Source of the DNA: Geodermatophilus sabuli
GTDB lineage: Bacteria; Actinomycetota; Actinomycetes; Mycobacteriales; Geodermatophilaceae
Length of the DNA: 64,000 bases
NCBI RefSeq assembly: GCF_900215145.1
Contig: NZ_OBDO01000011.1
Location: 1-64,000, forward strand
Reading direction: 5' to 3'
The notes beneath the pieces are model-generated. The model made no database searches. It was not told where the DNA came from and saw only the letters and a list, made by a program, of their open reading frames with translations. Position 1 is the first letter of the stretch; every line of letters begins with the position of its first letter. Position numbers and translations under genes: made by a program. Below are positions 60,878-64,000 of this stretch, piece by piece.

Positions 60878-61576
60878 TCAGCGCCCGGTGAGGTGCGCCT
60901 CGACGGCGGCCTTGGTGACGCCCAGCGCGGCGAGCACCCCGGTGCTGTCCTCGGCCTCCAGCACCGCCAGCAGCACGTGCCCGCCGCCGATGGCGTCGTC
61001 GCCCCGGCGCAGCGCCTCCCGGAAGGTGAGCTCGAGGGTCCGCCGCGCGTGCGCGTCGAACGGGATCAGCTGGGGGACGTCGTCGGCGGCCGGCGGCAGC
61101 GACGCGGTGGCGGTCCGCCGGACGGCGTCGAGCGACGCCCCCGCCGCCACCACCGCGCGGGCCGCCTCGCTGTCGGCGTCGGCGACCAGGGCGAGCACCA
61201 GGTGGGTCACGCCGATCGTCGCGCTGCGGGCCTGCCGCGCCTGCTCCTGGGCGCCCACGACGACGGCCCGGGCCTCCTCGGTGAACCGGCTGAACCCCTG
61301 GCTCGGGTCCAGTGGCGCGTCGGCCGGCCTCGGCACGAAGCGCTTCTGGGCCGCCTGCTTGGACACCCCCATGCTGCCGCCGATGTCGGACCAGGAGGCG
61401 CCGGCCCGGCGGGCCTGGTCGACGAAGTGCCCGATGAGGTGGTCGGCCACCTCGCCGAGGTGCTCGCCGAGCAGGACCGCGCCGGAGAGCTGGTCCAGGG
61501 GCGTCTCGTGGGCGCGGGTGACCGCCGCGATGAGGTCGTCGAGACGGACGGTGCCGGAGGCTGGAGATTGCGTCAT
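60878..61576 (-). CDS. Clp N-domain protein with an N-terminal HTH
   Basis: A 232-aa protein. Residues about 30-80 contain a helix-turn-helix (ASWSDIGGSMGVSKQAAQKRF), and residues about 90-230 carry two Clp-N repeats (SRFTEEARAVVVGAQEQA with TIGVTHLVLALVADADSEAARAV; FDAHARRTLELTFREALRRGDDAIGGGHVLLAVLEAEDSTGVL) of the kind that receive substrates or adaptors in ClpA/ClpC. No AAA ATPase domain is attached. It therefore looks like a transcription factor whose activity or turnover is linked to the Clp machinery. ATG 61576 is leaderless, and two palindromes cover its promoter, strongly suggesting autoregulation. Confidence 0.85.
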   Translation of the reverse strand: MTQSPASGTVRLDDLIAAVTRAHETPLDQLSGAVLLGEHLGEVADHLIGHFVDQARRAGASWSDIGGSMGVSKQAAQKRFVPRPADAPLDPSQGFSRFTEEARAVVVGAQEQARQARSATIGVTHLVLALVADADSEAARAVVAAGASLDAVRRTATASLPPAADDVPQLIPFDAHARRTLELTFREALRRGDDAIGGGHVLLAVLEAEDSTGVLAALGVTKAAVEAHLTGR

Positions 61577-61613
61577 GTCGTCAACCGTAGGTTGACGCGC
61601 TTCGTTTCGTCAA
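61577..61613 (-). promoter_or_regulatory. Leaderless promoter of the Clp-N/HTH gene
   Basis: On the minus strand TTGACG (-35, 61613-61608), an 18-bp spacer and TACGGT (-10, 61589-61584), then 7 nt to the ATG at 61576. The -35 is the half-site of one palindrome and the -10 is the centre of the other. Confidence 0.65.
61580..61596. promoter_or_regulatory. Operator palindrome O1
   Basis: GTCAACC-GTA-GGTTGAC, perfect 7-bp arms, 3 bp from the start codon and overlapping the -10 box of the Clp-N/HTH gene. Confidence 0.75.
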
Positions 61614-61625
61614 CCGTGGGTTGAC
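61609..61625. promoter_or_regulatory. Operator palindrome O2
   Basis: GTCAACC-GTG-GGTTGAC, the same arms as O1, centred 29 bp away (about three helical turns) and containing the -35 box. A further half-site cgtaggttgtc lies at 61638-61648. Confidence 0.75.
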
Positions 61626-61726
61626 GTCGACGCGGGCCGTAGGTTGTCCCGACTCCCACCCCCGACGTCTGGACGCCGGATGCCGACTGCCGCACCGCCC
61701 ACCCCACCGCCTCCCGACGCGCCCGC

Positions 61727-62269
61727 GTGATCGGCCGGCCGCGACGGGTGCTCGTGCTCGGCGGCGCACGGTCGGGGAAGTCGACGTTCGCCGAGGGCCG
61801 GCTGCACCGCGTGCGGGACGTCGAGTACGTGGCCTGCGGGCCGGTGCCCGACGCCGCCGACCCCGAGTGGGCCGACCGGGTCGCGCGGCACCGCGCCCGT
61901 CGCCCGCCGGCCTGGCGCACCGTCGAGACCCTCGACCTGGCCGGAGTGCTCTCCCGCCCGGGCACGCCGGTGCTGGTGGACTGCCTCACCACCTGGCTGG
62001 CCGGCACCATGGACGCCTGCGGCCTGTGGTCCGGCGCGCCGGACGCCGACGCCCGGCTGGCCGCGGCCGTGGACGCGCTCGTGGGCGCCTGGGCCACCAC
62101 GCCGCGCCGGGTGACCGCGGTCAGCAACGAGGTCGGCAGCGGGGTCGTGCCCGCGACGGGGGCCGGACGGCGCTTCCGCGACGAGCTCGGCGCCCTCAAC
62201 GCCCGGGTCGCCGCGACCGCCGACCGGGTCTGGCTGCTGACCGCGGGGATCCCGCAGCGGCTGCGCTGA
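61727..62269 (+). CDS. Adenosylcobinamide kinase / GTP:adenosylcobinamide-phosphate guanylyltransferase
   Basis: A 180-aa P-loop enzyme of late cobalamin (vitamin B12) assembly. The Walker A motif GGARSGKS is at 12-19, and the guanylylated His55 lies in RVARHRARRPPAWRTVE, matching the CobU motif. VLVDCLTTWLAG is Walker B and VSNEVGSGVVP is also conserved. Other cobalamin genes are not adjacent, and no cobalamin riboswitch can be made out in the 150 bp upstream. GTG 61727 has no clear ribosome binding site. It is divergent from the Clp-N/HTH gene and could feel the O1/O2 operators. Confidence 0.9.
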   Translation: MIGRPRRVLVLGGARSGKSTFAEGRLHRVRDVEYVACGPVPDAADPEWADRVARHRARRPPAWRTVETLDLAGVLSRPGTPVLVDCLTTWLAGTMDACGLWSGAPDADARLAAAVDALVGAWATTPRRVTAVSNEVGSGVVPATGAGRRFRDELGALNARVAATADRVWLLTAGIPQRLR

Positions 62270-62316
62270 CCGCCCCGGGCGGGCGCCGGCCACGCCGTCG
62301 GCGGCTCGGCGACCGG

Positions 62317-62766
62317 CTACCCGTCGTCGGTCGCGCGGTCGCTCACGAGGTGGACCGCCGCCTCCTCCGCCGAGGCGGCGCCACCGTCGATGCCGCGGTC
62401 CCAGGCGGTCAGCTCCGCCTCCGTGTCGGCCCCCGTGCCGTCGTCGTCCTCCGCGAGCCGGCCGGCGCGGGCGTCCCCGACCTCCTCGTCGAGCAGCTCC
62501 CCGTCGGTGTCGGAGGCGTCCCCGAGCCCGTCGCCGTCGGCGTCCCGGGGTTCGGGCACCTCACGGGCGAGGCGGCCGTCCAGGCTCTCCCCGCGCTCCT
62601 CCTCGTCGCCGGTGGTACCCCAGTCGTCCACCGCCCAGGGACGCTCGGCCGGCGACCAGCCCTCGTCGAGGGGGTCCGAGCCGCGGGCGTCGAGGCTGTC
62701 CTCCGGGTCCAGGACGCCGGAGTCGTTCTCGCCGTCGAGGTCGTCGGGGCTGCCGTACGGGAACAT
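62317..62766 (-). CDS. DUF5709-like acidic protein
   Basis: A 149-aa very acidic protein. Landmarks are DDLDGENDSGVLDPEDSLDA, the DEGWSPAERPWAVDDWGTT block, ESLDGRLAREVPE and the ending GDARAGRLAEDD ... WDRGIDGGAASAEEAAVHLV. These blocks match my recollection of the actinobacterial DUF5709 family, whose function is unknown. ATG 62766 has AGGAGG 5 nt upstream. It is divergent from the lipoprotein gene at the window end. Confidence 0.8.
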   Translation of the reverse strand: MFPYGSPDDLDGENDSGVLDPEDSLDARGSDPLDEGWSPAERPWAVDDWGTTGDEEERGESLDGRLAREVPEPRDADGDGLGDASDTDGELLDEEVGDARAGRLAEDDDGTGADTEAELTAWDRGIDGGAASAEEAAVHLVSDRATDDG

Positions 62767-62979
62767 GCGGGCCTCCTGGCGTCGCCGGTGGACGCGGGCA
62801 GCCTGCTCCGGTCGCGGCTCCGGCACCACCCGCGGCCGCGTGATCGCGTGCGCGTGCGCGGCCGGCCCGGCGGGTCGCGGCGGACGGTGCGGCCGGGCGC
62901 CGAGGGGAGGCTGCCAGGATCGGGTGCGAGGTCGCCGGTCCGCGCCGGCGGGTCCCGACCACGACCGGAGGCAGAGCAC

Positions 62980-64000
62980 ATGGCGGTTCCGACGTCGTCC
63001 CGAGGGCGGCGGCCCGCGCGGGTCCTCGGCCTGCTGCTGCCGGGGGCGGTGCTGGCCCTCGCCGGGTGCAGCGGCGAGGAGGCGGCGGAGGGGATCCGCT
63101 CCTACGACGTGCGCGTGCAGGTCGCCGCCGACGGGTCACTGGCCGTCGAGGAGACCATCGACTACGACTTCGCCGGGGAGGAGCGGCACGGCATCGTCCG
63201 GCTGCTGCCCGACCGCGCCCCCTTCGCGCAGAACCGCGACCGCGTGTACCCCGTCACCGACCTGGCCGTCGAGAGCCCCACGGGGGCGCCGGTGGACACC
63301 GAGGTGACCGACGAGGGCGGCGCGCTGAGCATCCGGGTCGGCGACGAGGACACCGAGGTCACCGGCCGGCACACCTACGTCCTGGCCTACCGGGTGGCCG
63401 CGGTGGCCGACCGCGGCGCCGACGGCGACCGGGTCGCCTGGAACGCCGTCGGCACCGGCTGGGAGGTGCCGATCGACGACGTCGAGGTCGTCCTGTCCGG
63501 TCCGGTGGAGCCGGTCACCGCCTCGTGCGCGGTCGGCGGCGAGGGGGAGCGGACCCGCTGCGCGGCCGAGGTCGGGCCGGGCGGCGAGCTGCGCGCCACC
63601 GCGTCCGGTCTCGACGCGGGTGAGGGCGTGACGGTCGCGGCGACGTTCCCGGTCGGCACCCTCCCCGGCGCCGCGCCCCGGTACGAGGACACCTTCAGCC
63701 CGGCGCAGGCCTTCCGCGCCACCCCGGCCACCGTGGGGGTCGGGCTCGCGGCGCTGCTCGCCGTCGTCCTCCCCGTCCTCGCGCGGGCGCGGCGCGGCCG
63801 GCCGGCGCGGGACCCGGGCCCGGCGGCCCCCCAGCTGACGCCGCCGCGGGACGCCCGCCCCGGGCAGCTGGGCACCGTCCTGGACGGCCACGCGCAGCGG
63901 CACGAGGTGACGGCCACCCTGCTCGACCTCGCCGTCCGCGGCCACCTGCGGATCGAGGAGGTCGACGACGCCGACGCCGGGCGCGAGACCGGTGACCCGC
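62980..64000 (+). CDS. DUF2207-like membrane lipoprotein (partial, 5' part)
   Basis: The frame runs off the right end of the window; 340 codons are visible. A signal peptide with lipobox LALAGC (Cys30) is followed by an exported domain resembling DUF2207 (SYDVRVQVAADGSLAVEETI, ERHGIVRLLP, TYVLAYRVAAVADRGADGDR with VAWNAVGTGWEVPI). A membrane helix at about 247-265 then leads to a cytoplasmic part beginning LTPPRDARPGQLGTVLDGHA. DUF2207 proteins normally start with a plain signal peptide; the lipobox Cys may be fortuitous. GGAGG lies 9 nt before the ATG. Function unknown. Confidence 0.8.
   Translation, partial: MAVPTSSRGRRPARVLGLLLPGAVLALAGCSGEEAAEGIRSYDVRVQVAADGSLAVEETIDYDFAGEERHGIVRLLPDRAPFAQNRDRVYPVTDLAVESPTGAPVDTEVTDEGGALSIRVGDEDTEVTGRHTYVLAYRVAAVADRGADGDRVAWNAVGTGWEVPIDDVEVVLSGPVEPVTASCAVGGEGERTRCAAEVGPGGELRATASGLDAGEGVTVAATFPVGTLPGAAPRYEDTFSPAQAFRATPATVGVGLAALLAVVLPVLARARRGRPARDPGPAAPQLTPPRDARPGQLGTVLDGHAQRHEVTATLLDLAVRGHLRIEEVDDADAGRETGDP

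Noticed and set aside
61640..61726. Cobalamin riboswitch upstream of cobU
   Set aside because: No B12-box-like sequence or paired elements could be recognised, and the space is short.

Overview
The window is chromosomal DNA of a very GC-rich actinobacterium. Almost every codon ends in G or C. Many genes start with GTG, and at least nine start directly at the predicted transcription start (a TANNNT-like -10 box 6-7 nt upstream of the start codon, no Shine-Dalgarno). An NDMA-dependent alcohol dehydrogenase, a mycothiol-type DinB-fold protein, a DUF5709-like and a DUF6186-like protein all point to Actinomycetota. Geodermatophilaceae (Blastococcus, Geodermatophilus, Modestobacter) is my best guess; that placement is inference, since no rRNA or tRNA gene is visible. 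No transposase, integrase, phage gene or CRISPR array was seen.

Layout. 0-9.5 kb: a 15-bp tandem repeat that is probably the 3' end of a gene encoding HSTHD pentapeptides, an NDMA-type alcohol dehydrogenase, RNase Z, a membrane-anchored protein with a sigma-region-2-like head, an operon of luciferase-like monooxygenase + AcoR-type regulator + SDR dehydrogenase, an exported ScyD-like protein and a Mug-type DNA glycosylase. 9.5-15 kb: a GNAT acetyltransferase and a 47-aa protein divergent from an HxlR regulator, a tannase-family esterase, AzlCD (azlC carries a frameshift), an FAD monooxygenase and a 49-aa proline-rich ORF. 15-20 kb: cytochrome bd oxidase (cydAB), a protein with three cold-shock domains and a CoA-disulfide-reductase-like flavoprotein.

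20-34 kb: a catabolic-looking cluster (butanediol-dehydrogenase-like enzyme, second luciferase-like monooxygenase, TfdB-like FAD monooxygenase); a DctA dicarboxylate transporter divergent from a CitA/CitB-type two-component system; a DrrAB-like drug exporter behind a MerR-type promoter; then single genes (mycothiol-dependent family protein, UPF0303, YihY/BrkB, EamA, LysR).

35-47.3 kb holds the most unusual block: six tightly spaced genes on one strand encoding a ketoreductase-type SDR, a 1838-aa single-chain acyl-CoA carboxylase with the domain order of eukaryotic ACC, a ketoacyl synthase III with an unrecognised 280-aa N-terminal domain, an MFS transporter, a Rieske oxygenase and its ferredoxin reductase. 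Taken together these could make malonyl-type extender, condense and reduce it, oxygenate a ring or methyl ether, and transport a substrate or product. A near copy (13 of 14 bases) of a perfect palindrome in front of the TfdB-like gene lies upstream of this operon, hinting at shared control.

47.3-64 kb: small membrane proteins, a CPBP protease, tryptophan 2,3-dioxygenase, a 60-aa protein with a duplicated YDxAH motif, a cation:proton antiporter, a TMEM175-like channel coupled to a 53-aa ORF, a PCu(A)C/LpqE-like lipoprotein, gamma-glutamyltransferase convergent with a tripeptidyl-aminopeptidase-like hydrolase, a third luciferase-like monooxygenase, a SnoaL-like protein, a Clp-N/HTH protein whose leaderless promoter is built into two perfect palindromes, CobU, a DUF5709-like protein and the start of a DUF2207-like lipoprotein cut by the window end.
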